Below are positions 6,283 through 14,622 of a stretch of DNA of 36,602 bases, one piece after another. The notes below the pieces were generated by a model. It worked only from the letters and a program-made list of their open reading frames with translations. It searched no databases and was not told the DNA's origin. Made by a program: the position numbers and the translations under genes. This stretch comes from Lapidilactobacillus luobeiensis. GTDB lineage: Bacteria > Bacillota > Bacilli > Lactobacillales > Lactobacillaceae. Location of the stretch: assembly GCF_024345205.1 (NCBI RefSeq), contig NZ_BROC01000031.1:1-36602 (forward strand), in the 5' to 3' direction. Position 1 is the first letter of the stretch. Every line of letters starts with the position of its first letter.

Positions 6283-7893
6283 ATGTACGAAACGCTTAAA
6301 CTATTCAAATATGAGAAAAAACTGACGCTGGTGACAATTGTGCTTTCGATCGCCATGGCCTTAAGCAGTGTCGGAAGTTCGGTGACCTTGGCGCCATTGA
6401 CCGATCGCCTAATTGCCAGAGACTTGAGCGGCGTTACCTATTGGCTATTACTGACGATCGCTTTTTGGGGGGTCACCTTAGCGCTTAATTACGCGAATTC
6501 GATTCTGCAGGCACAAATCATTCGGAAGATAACGAATCAGTTGCGCGTCCAAATAACTGAAGGTCTTAATGACATGTCGCTAACTGATTATCGCCAATCT
6601 GACCACAGTGAATATGTTTCATGGCTGACAAATGATCTGGATTTGATCAAAGCCAATGGGTTACAAAATTTCTTTGAGTTGATTTCTAATTTTTCAACCT
6701 TGATTTTCTCGATCGGGGCTTTATTCTTTTATCATTATAGTTTAGCGGTGATCGCGATTATTTTGGGAGTCTTGACGATGCTGATCCCTAACTTCTTTGG
6801 CACCTTTATGGAAAGAGAGACCAATCGCTTATCGGCCGCCAACAGTAAGTTCTTAACGAAAATAGAAGATTTATTCGGCGGCTTTTCGGTATTTTTGACT
6901 CATAATATCGGTCATATCCTGACGGCCAACGTTAATGAAGAATCGGATCAGCAAGGGGCGACCAACGTCAAATATGTTCGCAATACCGGTTTTATTGAGT
7001 TGATCATTGGTTTGATTAGTGTGCTAGCGCAAATGGTGATGCTGGGGTTAACTTGCTATTTGGCAATCAAAGGCTATTTCTCGGTCGGTGTTATTTCTTC
7101 CAGCGGTCAGTTGTCGGGGATCGTCTTCAGTCGCTTGACCAGTGTGATCCATGGGATTTTTAGAATGAAAACAGTCAATGCCATCACTAAGAAAGATATT
7201 AAATCCCAGTCGCTGCACAGTACACCGAACAAAATCGATTTTGAGCGGGCGCTGACCTTGGAACATTTGAATTTTGGTTATACTGACGCGAAAGATGTGA
7301 TCAAGGATTTCTCCTATCAATTTGTCAAGGGCGGCAAATACGCGATCGTCGGGAAGAGCGGTACTGGTAAATCGACCCTGATCAAATTGCTCAGTGGCCG
7401 GTTAGAGAATTATCGCGGGACCATTAAGATCGATGATGCCGAGTTAAAGTCGGTCGATCCTCATGATATTTATGATGTGATCGAACTGGTCGAACAAAAG
7501 CCTTATATCTTCAATGAATCAGTTGAGAAGAATATTTCCCTCGGCGTGAAGAAAGCGCCTAGCTTGCTTGAAAAAATAGCTGAATTTCTGCATCTAAATG
7601 AGTTTACCAACCTGAAAGCCATGATGAGTGAACACGGCAGTAATTTATCTGGGGGTCAACGGCAACGATTGGCGATGGCGCGGGCGATGGCCTTTAACAA
7701 ACCAATTCTAATTATTGATGAGGTCACGGCCGGGATCGATGCGGAAGGTTCGCAACAAATCGAGGATGCGCTATTGGCCGATGAAAATTTGACAGTGATT
7801 ATGATCACGCACACCTTATCTGAGAAAACCCGCCAACAATTAACCGGATTGGTGGAGCTGGGCGACGAACAGCGAGCAGCCGCGCTAGGTTGA
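6283..7893 (+). CDS. ABC exporter (fused membrane and ATPase domains)
   Basis: The product has 536 residues. The N-terminal part (about 1-300) has six membrane helices as in type I ABC exporters. The ATPase domain has Walker A GKSGTGKST near 356, signature LSGGQRQRLAMARA near 455, Walker B ILIIDEVTAGID near 476 and the switch histidine in MITHTL near 507. The D-loop reads AGID rather than the usual SALD. It lacks an N-terminal C39 peptidase domain, so if it exports a peptide it does not itself cleave a double-glycine leader. ATG 6283 is preferred to 6277 because AAAGGAGG (6266-6273) is nine bases away rather than three. It follows the mini-ORFs and diverges from the Rgg-type regulator, suggesting export of a small peptide or immunity to one. 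The substrate is inferred only from context. Confidence 0.85.
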   Translation: MYETLKLFKYEKKLTLVTIVLSIAMALSSVGSSVTLAPLTDRLIARDLSGVTYWLLLTIAFWGVTLALNYANSILQAQIIRKITNQLRVQITEGLNDMSLTDYRQSDHSEYVSWLTNDLDLIKANGLQNFFELISNFSTLIFSIGALFFYHYSLAVIAIILGVLTMLIPNFFGTFMERETNRLSAANSKFLTKIEDLFGGFSVFLTHNIGHILTANVNEESDQQGATNVKYVRNTGFIELIIGLISVLAQMVMLGLTCYLAIKGYFSVGVISSSGQLSGIVFSRLTSVIHGIFRMKTVNAITKKDIKSQSLHSTPNKIDFERALTLEHLNFGYTDAKDVIKDFSYQFVKGGKYAIVGKSGTGKSTLIKLLSGRLENYRGTIKIDDAELKSVDPHDIYDVIELVEQKPYIFNESVEKNISLGVKKAPSLLEKIAEFLHLNEFTNLKAMMSEHGSNLSGGQRQRLAMARAMAFNKPILIIDEVTAGIDAEGSQQIEDALLADENLTVIMITHTLSEKTRQQLTGLVELGDEQRAAALG

Positions 7894-8252
7894 TCTGCGA
7901 CCAGCTGGCTTCTCGAAAGAGCTGCTGCGCAAGAAACTGACGGGAAAATGTCCGCTTCCTCAGCCTTTTGATTGCTTTGAAACGCCTGTTTGTTGCTACC
8001 TGATCGGAAAAAGATTAGCGGTAAGCCCCTAGCCAAATGACGTTTGCTAAAATAATGATGGGGCGCTTTATGTTCTACTCAATTTGCTTTTTTGATGTTC
8101 GTTAAACCTTTACATCAATGCTCGCGGTCAAAATGATTGTCATGCTGGCTTGGTTATGATTTCCGTCATTGCCAGTGATGCTCTAACTATCTTGTGATTG
8201 CTTTTCAGGACTCTTGAATAAGTTGACGTTCATAACGCCAGCCATGATATTT
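7894..8252. other. Gap of about 360 bases with no recognisable gene
   Basis: Between the convergent ABC exporter and AraC-type gene I see no convincing ORF, terminator or repeat. It may hold decayed sequence. Confidence 0.5.
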
Positions 8253-9140
8253 TTACGTTGCCAGTGACTGCGCTGTTTGACGGAAGACTCGCGGACTTTT
8301 TCCGTAATATTTTTTAAAAGCGTGGGAGAAGTGTTCTAGCGATGAAAAGCCAATCATGCCACCGATCGCGGTAATACTTTGTTCGGTGTAAAGAAGTAAC
8401 ATCATCGCCGCGGACATGCGTGCTTCCGTTTTCTTTTCGCGGAAGCTTTGCCCATACAAACGTTGTAGCCATCGTTCTGCTTGACGTGGACTAGTACCGA
8501 TTTTTTGCGCTAAATCGGACAAGTTAGCTTTTTGGTAATCGTGGAGAAAATAATCTTCAATAGTCACCACGAGTCGATCTGCTGGCAGTAACGCGCCTTG
8601 AGGTCGTTCTTGTTGGGGTTGACCTTGATAATTGAGGATCATTTTGACGATCAACTGCTGAAATAGGGCATTGAGGGTGATTTGGAAACCACTTTCTTGG
8701 TTAGTCAATTCCGTGAAAATCGTCGTAAATAACTGCCGCAGATCCTGCTGGTCAGGACCAAGCCAAAATGGGGTCGCTAAAAAATAAGTCAAATTAGTAG
8801 TCGCGGTATTCGCTACCGGCGCTGCGGCTGAATATTCTTGATCCTGGCTGACTTTGAGATACACGCAAAATTCACGCATCGGTTGTTTTTGCTGAGGGAT
8901 TTGGGCGTGATCAACGCCAGGACCGGTCATATAAAGCATTCCCGGCGTTAACTCATATTGTTTCCCAGCGACGACCACCGTGCCATAACCGCTGGCTATA
9001 TAGTGGATCTCGTAACTAGTGCGGCCATGATGGTGTTGAGGGATCACTTGTCTGATGACGCCATCCAGTAGATTTAGAACCTGAAAGTGGACGGTCCCTA
9101 GTTGAAAACTTAATTCTAGATCATGGAGTTCACAACTCAT
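8253..9140 (-). CDS. AraC-family regulator, probably of the fucosidase locus
   Basis: This 295-residue protein has an N-terminal cupin-like sugar-sensing domain; HHHGRTSYEIHYIASGYGTV followed by LTPGMLYMTGPG is typical of AraC ligand-binding domains. A C-terminal double helix-turn-helix (about 195-290) includes NLSDLAQKIGTSPRQAERWL and IGFSSLEHFSHAFKKYYGKSP, the AraC signature. It is transcribed away from the alpha-L-fucosidase gene across a 192-base intergenic region, so it most likely activates that gene in response to a fucosylated sugar. The ligand is inference. An AAAGAAG-type ribosome-binding site precedes ATG 9140. Confidence 0.9.
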   Translation of the reverse strand: MSCELHDLELSFQLGTVHFQVLNLLDGVIRQVIPQHHHGRTSYEIHYIASGYGTVVVAGKQYELTPGMLYMTGPGVDHAQIPQQKQPMREFCVYLKVSQDQEYSAAAPVANTATTNLTYFLATPFWLGPDQQDLRQLFTTIFTELTNQESGFQITLNALFQQLIVKMILNYQGQPQQERPQGALLPADRLVVTIEDYFLHDYQKANLSDLAQKIGTSPRQAERWLQRLYGQSFREKKTEARMSAAMMLLLYTEQSITAIGGMIGFSSLEHFSHAFKKYYGKSPRVFRQTAQSLAT

Positions 9141-9199
9141 CGTTAAACTTCTTTCTGATCAGTGAACTGATTTATTTACGGTCCTAGTTTAACAGAAAT

Positions 9200-9220
9200 T
9201 CGCAACCTGCGCTATTGCGA
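9200..9220. promoter_or_regulatory. Candidate operator between AraC-type gene and fucosidase
   Basis: TCGCAA (9200-9205) and TTGCGA (9215-9220) are exact complements separated by nine bases, in the middle of the divergent intergenic region upstream of the fucosidase -10. This is a reasonable AraC-type binding site, but no second copy was found to confirm it. Confidence 0.35.
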
Positions 9221-9275
9221 CAAATAATGCTGAAAGATGGCGGAAAGGGCGCTAATGTTTAAGTTTTACTTTGGC

Positions 9276-9281
9276 TATAAT
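9276..9281 (+). promoter_or_regulatory. -10 element of the fucosidase promoter
   Basis: A perfect TATAAT (9276-9281) without a good -35 at 16-18 bases suggests a promoter that needs an activator, which fits the divergent AraC-type gene. Confidence 0.5.
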
Positions 9282-9332
9282 GAGTCTATCTGATCACTTT
9301 AAATCGAGCGGGCTATCACGGAGGAAAAGAAT

Positions 9333-10808
9333 ATGAGTAAAATAACCGACTATTTGACCTTGATCGAACAGGTCAATCGCAAAGGAATCTATCAGGAGAA
9401 CTGGGATTCTTTGGCGCGACATCCGTTGCCTAATTGGTTTTGCCAAGATAAGTTTGGTATTTTCATTCATTGGGGTGTTTACAGCGTGCCTGCATTTGGC
9501 AATGAGTGGTATTCACGCTCGATGTACATCCAAGGCTCTCGGGAGTATGAACACCATCGGGCAACCTATGGTCCGCAGGATAAGTTTGGGTATCAAGATT
9601 TCATCCCCTTATTTAAGGCGGAAAAATTTGACCCAGCGGAATGGGCGGAACTTTTTAAGCAGGCTGGCGCGAAGTATGTGGTTCCAGTTGCGGAACATCA
9701 TGATGGTTTTCAAATGTATTCTAGTGAGTTGTCGCACTGGAACGCGGCTGAAATGGGGCCTAAACGTGACGTTTTGGGCGAGTTGAAACAAGCCTTTACA
9801 GCGGCCGGTCTGGTTACTGGGGCGTCCTCGCACCGAGCTGAGCATTGGTTTTTCATGGGTCATGGTAAAGATTTCAAAAGTGATATCCATGAACCGTTGA
9901 ATCAAGGGGATTTCTATTGGCCAGCGATGCCGGAGCCAGATCATTTTGATCGAGATAGTGAACCTCAGCCATCTAGGATTTTTCTTGATGACTGGTTGGC
10001 GCGAACCTGCGAATTGATCGACCGTTATCGTCCGCGCCTGTTATATTTTGATTGGTGGATCCTTCATGAGGCGTTTGCGCCTTATTTGAAAAAGATGGCG
10101 GCCTATTATTATAATCGCGCCGAGGAATGGGGGCAGGAGGTCCTGATCAATTATAAGCATGATTCTTTCATGTTTGGGACAGCGGTAGTGGATATCGAAC
10201 GTGGCCGCTTTGCCGATGCTAAGCCGTATTATTGGCAAACCGATACCTCTGTCGCACTTGATTCTTGGGGCTATACCCCCAATAACCATTATCGTACGGC
10301 AGCTGAATTGCTCTGTGATCTGGTGGATATCGTCAGTAAAAATGGCAATCTTTTATTGAATGTTGGACCAAAAGCGGATGGCACGATCCCAGACGAGGAT
10401 CGCCAGATTTTACTAGAAATGGGGGATTGGTTGCAGGTCAACGGCGAGGCGATCTATGGGTCACATGTTTGGCGTAAATCAGCGGAAGGACCAACACCGG
10501 TAGTAGCGGGGCAATTTTCTGAAGGCAGACAGCGACCATATACGTCCGCTGATGTTCGCTACACAGTGCGTGGTCACAACTTATATGCGATCGCACTAAA
10601 GGGGGCGCCTGATGGCCATTATGATTTCCCAGCGTTAGGCGAACAAAAGGCAAAAGAAACGTCTGATTTCTATGGCTCGATCCGTTCTTTGACGCAATTA
10701 GGAACAACGGCGCAATTGCGGTATACTCGTGATCCAAGGGGGCTCCATCTCCAAACCGGCGGTGATTTCGGCGCTGAACCGATCGTTTTTCGCCTAGAGA
10801 TCGGTTAA
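9333..10808 (+). CDS. GH29 alpha-L-fucosidase
   Basis: The 491-residue enzyme belongs to glycoside hydrolase family 29, retaining fucosidases that release L-fucose from glycans. Near the N terminus is KFGIFIHWGVYSVPAFGNEW, then EHHDGFQMYSS near 128 and RPRLLYFDWW, whose Asp near 240 is in the position of the catalytic nucleophile. LLLNVGPKADGTIP near 340 is another GH29 signature. There is no signal peptide, so it acts inside the cell on imported fucosylated oligosaccharides or glycosides. GGAGG stands correctly before ATG 9333. The adjacent AraC-type regulator and downstream MFS transporter suggest a sense-import-cleave unit. No fucose catabolic genes (isomerase, kinase, aldolase) are present, so the released fucose may be used elsewhere or exported. 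Confidence 0.95.
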   Translation: MSKITDYLTLIEQVNRKGIYQENWDSLARHPLPNWFCQDKFGIFIHWGVYSVPAFGNEWYSRSMYIQGSREYEHHRATYGPQDKFGYQDFIPLFKAEKFDPAEWAELFKQAGAKYVVPVAEHHDGFQMYSSELSHWNAAEMGPKRDVLGELKQAFTAAGLVTGASSHRAEHWFFMGHGKDFKSDIHEPLNQGDFYWPAMPEPDHFDRDSEPQPSRIFLDDWLARTCELIDRYRPRLLYFDWWILHEAFAPYLKKMAAYYYNRAEEWGQEVLINYKHDSFMFGTAVVDIERGRFADAKPYYWQTDTSVALDSWGYTPNNHYRTAAELLCDLVDIVSKNGNLLLNVGPKADGTIPDEDRQILLEMGDWLQVNGEAIYGSHVWRKSAEGPTPVVAGQFSEGRQRPYTSADVRYTVRGHNLYAIALKGAPDGHYDFPALGEQKAKETSDFYGSIRSLTQLGTTAQLRYTRDPRGLHLQTGGDFGAEPIVFRLEIG

Positions 10809-11004
10809 GTGGTGATCGGCCGCAAAGGGTCGGTTTAAAGTTTCCGTTCAGAAAGGTACTTTTTTCAACGATCTGTGGTCAAAAAAGTGGTTGGTCAGAT
10901 TGCCAGTGAGGTCGATCAATGATACGATATTTTTATGTGTTTTTTAATCTCGCGAGCATTGACCTTTTTACGGGTCGATTTTTGGCGATCTAAGGGGTTT
11001 TTGA

Positions 11005-12219
11005 ATGTTTTCTTTATTACTTGTGGTGATCTACGCCGCCTTTATTAGTTTGGGATTACCTGATTCACTGATCGGTTCGGCTTGGCCGGTGATGCACGGA
11101 CAGTTAGATGTCCCCGTTTCTTATGCGGGGGTGGCAACGATGATCATTGCTGGCGGCACGATCATCTCCAGCCTATTTTCTGATCGACTGATCCGACACT
11201 TAGGGGCTGGCCTAGTAACGGCAGTCAGTGTTTTGACCACTGCGATCGCCTTGTTTGGCTTCTCGTTCAGTCCCAGTTTCCTCGTTCTTTGTCTGTGGGC
11301 GATCCCTTACGGCTTAGGCGCCGGTGCCGTTGATGCGGCTTTGAACAATTATGTTGCTTTACATTATAAATCGCGACAAATGAATTGGCTCCACTGTTTT
11401 TGGGGTGTTGGCGCGGCGATCAGCCCGGCGATCATGGGCAATTTCTTGGCTCGAGACGACAATTGGCAAGGTGGTTATCGCGCGGTCGGCTATTTACAGA
11501 TCGGCCTGACCTTTATTCTATTTTTAAGTCTGCCTTTATGGCAAGGTCAACGGTCGCGAAAAAAAGCCGGTAGATCCGCGGTCAAATCAGCAAGTGACAC
11601 GGGTACGAGTACAACGGCGAAACCACGCTTGGGTTTGACTCAGATCGTCAAGATCCCTGGAGTGGCGACGGCGTTATTGGCGTTTTTTGCCTACTGTTCA
11701 CTTGAGGGAACGACTGGATTATGGGCCAGTAGTTATTTGGTTCAAGCAAAAGGGGTCACGCCGGAGGTGGCTGCTCGGTTTGCTTCATTATTTTTCTTGG
11801 GTATTACAGTTGGCCGTTTTCTCAGCGGCTTGATCGCGGATCGTTGGGGTGACCATCAGCTTGTCCGAGTGGGGATCAGTATTCTTCTGGTGGGCGTTTT
11901 CATGTTGATCCTACCGGTGCGGACGACTCAATTATCCTTGATCGGCTTAGTGGTGATCGGCCTCGGCTGCGCGCCGATCTACCCGGCGATCATTCATGCG
12001 ACCCCGATGAACTTTGGCGCAGAAAATTCGCAGGCGATCATCGGCGTCCAAATGGCTAGTGCTTATGTTGGCTCGACATTTATGCCCCCATTGTTTGGTG
12101 TCTTGGCTAGCAATTTTTCGATCGGACTTTATCCAGTTTACCTGCTTATCTTTGCCCTGATCTTGCTGGTGATGACGGAATGGTTGAGTCAGCAGGTGCT
12201 GCACAAGTCTTGGGACTAA
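11005..12219 (+). CDS. Major facilitator superfamily transporter
   Basis: This 404-residue protein has about twelve membrane helices with a basic central loop (GQRSRKKAGRS near residue 185) between two six-helix halves. The N terminus, with SLGLPDSLIGSAWP, resembles sugar transporters of the FucP-like branch, and SDRLIRHLG is the loop 2-3 MFS motif. AAGGGG precedes ATG 11005. It lies 196 bases after the fucosidase in the same direction, so import of a fucosylated substrate or movement of fucose is a fair inference, but the substrate is not readable from sequence. A terminator follows at 12257-12283. Confidence 0.85.
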   Translation: MFSLLLVVIYAAFISLGLPDSLIGSAWPVMHGQLDVPVSYAGVATMIIAGGTIISSLFSDRLIRHLGAGLVTAVSVLTTAIALFGFSFSPSFLVLCLWAIPYGLGAGAVDAALNNYVALHYKSRQMNWLHCFWGVGAAISPAIMGNFLARDDNWQGGYRAVGYLQIGLTFILFLSLPLWQGQRSRKKAGRSAVKSASDTGTSTTAKPRLGLTQIVKIPGVATALLAFFAYCSLEGTTGLWASSYLVQAKGVTPEVAARFASLFFLGITVGRFLSGLIADRWGDHQLVRVGISILLVGVFMLILPVRTTQLSLIGLVVIGLGCAPIYPAIIHATPMNFGAENSQAIIGVQMASAYVGSTFMPPLFGVLASNFSIGLYPVYLLIFALILLVMTEWLSQQVLHKSWD

Positions 12220-12256
12220 GCCAATGGCGATTTGAAGAATAGATTTGTTTGAGGTG

Positions 12257-12283
12257 AGCGGCGCTGCTAAGCGCTGCTTTTTT
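12257..12283 (+). terminator. Terminator after the MFS transporter
   Basis: AGCGGCGCT pairs with AGCGCTGCT (one wobble) around a three-base loop and is followed by a T run. Confidence 0.85.
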
Positions 12284-12499
12284 CATGGACTCGTTTGCGG
12301 CCGATTTTCAAAGTGTGGCTTCTGTATTTGTTGCTTCGCCTGCTTGCAGGTGTAGTTGGGTTTGGTGGTGACGTAACCGCCTCAGGGCGTATGTCGTGGC
12401 TGGAACGCAGTGGACGCTGGTTTGAGACGATTTGCAAAGTGCGGCTTCTGTATTTGCTGCTTCGCCTGATTGCAGGTGTAGTTGACATTGGTGGTGACG

Positions 12500-12656
12500 C
12501 AACCGCCTCAGGGCGTTTATAGTGGCTGGAACGCAGTGGACACTGTTTTGAGCCAATCCGCAGAGGGCGCGGCTTGTCTCAAAATCAGGTCTTTGTCTAA
12601 GTGGCAAAGCCACTAAGACAAATTTCACTGCTGAGCCACACGCCCTGAGGCGGTTG
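12500..12656. repeat. HP-B hairpin, copy 1
   Basis: The 17-base arm CAACCGCCTCAGGGCGT (12500-12516) pairs perfectly with 12640-12656. Inside, TTTTGAG...GCC pairs with GGC...CTCAAAA, and the core TTTGTCTAAGTGGC-AAA-GCCACTAAGACAAA has one mismatch. Outside, GCCTGATTG pairs with CAATCTAGGC, extending the structure to nearly 280 bases. Confidence 0.8.
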
Positions 12657-12943
12657 CTAGGCAGTATTGTGCCTATCTACAATCTAGGCGGAGTAGGTTA
12701 CGAAGTGCTTTTGCTAGTGTGGTGGTCAAAATAGTGCCATTCCATTTTGTGAGAAAAGTCCTGTCAGCTGTTTGACCAGAGTTGCTGTGGGTCATCTAGT
12801 CAATTGTTACGATGTTACTATCTGTGCGAACTTGTGACCACTAACCATGGCCGTCAACTACGTGGGAATCTGTCAATTCACACAAGCAGGTGTTATGGCG
12901 TGGCAGCTTAGTCTGCTTACAATTGTTGAGCAACTGAAACGGA

Positions 12944-13072
12944 GTGGTACGGGGTGAGATCGCCGTGAAATTGGTCTTAGTGGCTGTGCCACTTAGACCA
13001 AGGCTCAGCTTTGAGATTCGTGTACTTCACGAAGCTCAAAGTGACGCCCACAGCGAGCTCACCCCGTACCAC
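12944..13072. repeat. HP-C hairpin, copy 1
   Basis: Arms GTGGTACGGGGTGAG (12944-12958) and 13058-13072 pair over 15 bases without a mismatch. Inside are a perfect 14-base core TTGGTCTTAGTGGC/GCCACTTAGACCAA and a second stem CTTTGAG...CTCAAAG capped by CGTG/CACG. Partial repeats of the 3' arm follow to about 13200. Confidence 0.85.
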
Positions 13073-13214
13073 GCAGTGGAAGTTACGGCCAAGATACAAG
13101 AGCAGAAGCACAGCGAGCTCACCCGCCACACGTAACGCAGACCGCGGCCAACGTTGGAACGGAAGGCAATCTCGCCCGAACCACGCAGTGGAAGTTACGG
13201 CCCAAATGCAGAAG

Positions 13215-13330
13215 CACAGTTAGGCTTCGCCTAAGTAGCTGCTGGCGCACTATAAAGATATATTTCACTGCTGAAACGCATTGGCCGACCTAGCTTCTTC
13301 CGCTTAGCTACGCTCTTATTCTGGAACCGC
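13215..13330. repeat. HP-B core variant followed by a truncated HP-A
   Basis: CTAAGTAGC...GCGCACTA and TTTCACTGCTG match the core and right flank of HP-B in degraded form. At 13272 this switches to the start of an inverted HP-A (AAACGC, then CCGACCTAGCTTC and CGCTTAGCTACGCTC). The HP-A copy ends after its first half near 13330. The junction is the same one as in the complete nested copy at 32597. Confidence 0.6.
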
Positions 13331-13363
13331 TACAAGCCAACTGCTCACAAGCTATGTTCACGA

Positions 13364-13392
13364 TTGCAAAAGCCAGCGAACCTTTTTATAAT
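13364..13392 (+). promoter_or_regulatory. Promoter of the GT8 glycosyltransferase
   Basis: TTGCAA (13364-13369), a 17-base spacer and a perfect TATAAT (13387-13392) lie about 200 bases before the gene, giving a long leader. Confidence 0.7.
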
Positions 13393-13393
13393 A

Positions 13394-13491
13394 GGTAAGT
13401 CACCTGGGACATTTGCGTGCTGCCTGCCTGCGCAGCGGGTGGTGGGGCGTGAATTTAGCACCCCAGCCCCGCCCAAGTGCAGGAGCTTACC
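13394..13491 (+). promoter_or_regulatory. Structured GC-rich leader of the GT8 gene
   Basis: GGTAAG (13394-13399) pairs with CTTACC (13486-13491). Within it CCTGC pairs with GCAGG, and a GC-rich stem (GCGGG/CCCGC, then GTGGGGC opposite CACCCC) surrounds AATTTA. It begins right at the expected transcription start. I do not recognise a known riboswitch, and it may be another member of the hairpin family. Confidence 0.4.
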
Positions 13492-13592
13492 GCCCCAATA
13501 CGAAACAGCAAGTAAATATATGTTCCCCGCACGGTGGCCGTTTTTATGAAGCTAGCGCCGCGCCGGGATAAAGAAGGTTGAGTAGTCAATCC

Positions 13593-14477
13593 ATGGTACA
13601 ACGAATCGAGATCCTAGTTACCCTGAATGAAACATATTTGCCACCGTTACAAGTGATGTTGGTCTCTTTATTTGAGAATAATCCCCACCAGTCTTTTCGG
13701 ATCTGGCTGATCCATCGTCAGATCCCCGATGAGAAATTGACCGCGCTAGCGCAGTTAGTCAATAGTTTGGGCGGTCAATTGAAACCGATCAAAGTTGATG
13801 GCCAACACTGGACAAGCGCGCCAACGGAAGCGCGTTATCCGATGGAGATGTACTTTAGATTGCTTTGCGCCAATATTTTACCGAAGTCAGTCAAGCGAGT
13901 GCTCTATTTAGATCCAGATATTCTAGTGATCAATTCGGTCCAGGCGCTTTGGCAGGTGGATCTGGGCGATAAAATGTTGGCGGCGGCCACGCATTCAGGA
14001 ATGACCCATTTGGTGACTGGCATCAATAATATTCGTTTGGGTACTGATCATGGTTATTATAATTCTGGGGTAATGTTGATCGATTTGGCGCAGGCGCGTC
14101 AGATCATCAAGTTTGCTGACATTGAACGGATCATTGATGAACATAGTGATTTGTTATTACTGCCAGACCAAGATATTTTGAATTTTCTTTACGGTGAGTA
14201 TATCAAGGAGATCCCCGAAGAAAATTGGAATTACGATGCCCGGAAATATCCGCTTTATTTCACCCGTAGTTTAGGAAAACATGATCTGCAGTGGACCTTG
14301 GTCAATACGGCTGTTTTGCATTTCTGCGGCCATCCTAAACCTTGGGAGGCGCACCATGATAATCGCTTTACGGCCTTGTATCTCAATTATCAACAATTAA
14401 CGCAACGCCGCCTACAAGTATTCGCGCCAATCGATGTTGCCAGTTCAGTCAAACCGACCACTGCCAGTGACAGTTAG
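13593..14477 (+). CDS. Family 8 glycosyltransferase
   Basis: The 294-residue product is a GT8 enzyme, which transfers a sugar (commonly glucose or galactose) from a nucleotide-sugar with retention. It starts with EILVTLNETYLPPLQVMLVSL, the usual GT8 opening. The metal-binding DxD is in YLDPDILVI near residue 110, GYYNSGVMLIDL is near 157, and HFCGHPKPW near 248 is a conserved C-terminal block. No signal or membrane segment is seen, so it works on the cytoplasmic side, perhaps on a lipid or cell-wall polymer precursor. The start is uncertain: AGAAGG (13572-13577) abuts TTG 13578 and is 15 bases from ATG 13593. I prefer the ATG. Flanked by repeats and clpP, it has no sugar-polymer neighbours. 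Confidence 0.9.
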   Translation: MVQRIEILVTLNETYLPPLQVMLVSLFENNPHQSFRIWLIHRQIPDEKLTALAQLVNSLGGQLKPIKVDGQHWTSAPTEARYPMEMYFRLLCANILPKSVKRVLYLDPDILVINSVQALWQVDLGDKMLAAATHSGMTHLVTGINNIRLGTDHGYYNSGVMLIDLAQARQIIKFADIERIIDEHSDLLLLPDQDILNFLYGEYIKEIPEENWNYDARKYPLYFTRSLGKHDLQWTLVNTAVLHFCGHPKPWEAHHDNRFTALYLNYQQLTQRRLQVFAPIDVASSVKPTTASDS

Positions 14478-14534
14478 GACGTTTTGGGTGTAAACTAAAG
14501 GCGTGCCAAAAAGCAAAAAAAGTAAGTAAAATTG

Positions 14535-14563
14535 TTTGACCTATTTTGACTAATATGCTAAAT
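14535..14563 (+). promoter_or_regulatory. CtsR operator and promoter of clpP
   Basis: TTTGACC-TAT-TTTGACT (14535-14551) is the reverse complement of two CtsR heptads (RGTCAAA) with the usual three-base spacer. The first heptad contains TTGACC, which serves as -35 for the -10 TAAATT (14558-14563, preceded by TGC). CtsR binding would block the promoter, so clpP should be heat-shock induced. Confidence 0.85.
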
Positions 14564-14622
14564 TAGCAGAGTAGTTCGAACAGTGCTAATTTAAAAAGAA
14601 CTAAACTCAAGGAGGCTACACG

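Larger units (their letters stand above)
12310..13162. repeat. Composite repeat R1 (HP-B, linker, HP-C), with duplicated left part
   Basis: From 12436 to about 13162 this is a 0.7 kb unit that recurs at 23867-24585 and 32398-33198 in the same orientation. The first part begins AAAGTGCGGCTTCTGTATT and contains hairpin HP-B. A linker follows with inverted GGTCAAA (12724-12730) and TTTGACC (12771-12777), then HP-C. In this copy the left 126 bases are duplicated in tandem (12310-12435 and 12436-12561). Open frames inside it are side effects of the palindromes and have no ribosome-binding sites. Confidence 0.85.

Noticed and set aside
12724-12777. CtsR site in the repeat linker (GGTCAAA and TTTGACC)
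   Set aside because: The heptads face each other 40 bases apart, unlike the direct 3-base-spaced CtsR operator found at clpP; they look like a stem of the repeat.
12295-13223. Open reading frames of 60-106 codons inside the repeats, also at 23817-24625 and 32312-33192
   Set aside because: They occur in several frames and both strands through palindromic DNA, lack ribosome-binding sites and do not keep their frame between repeat copies.
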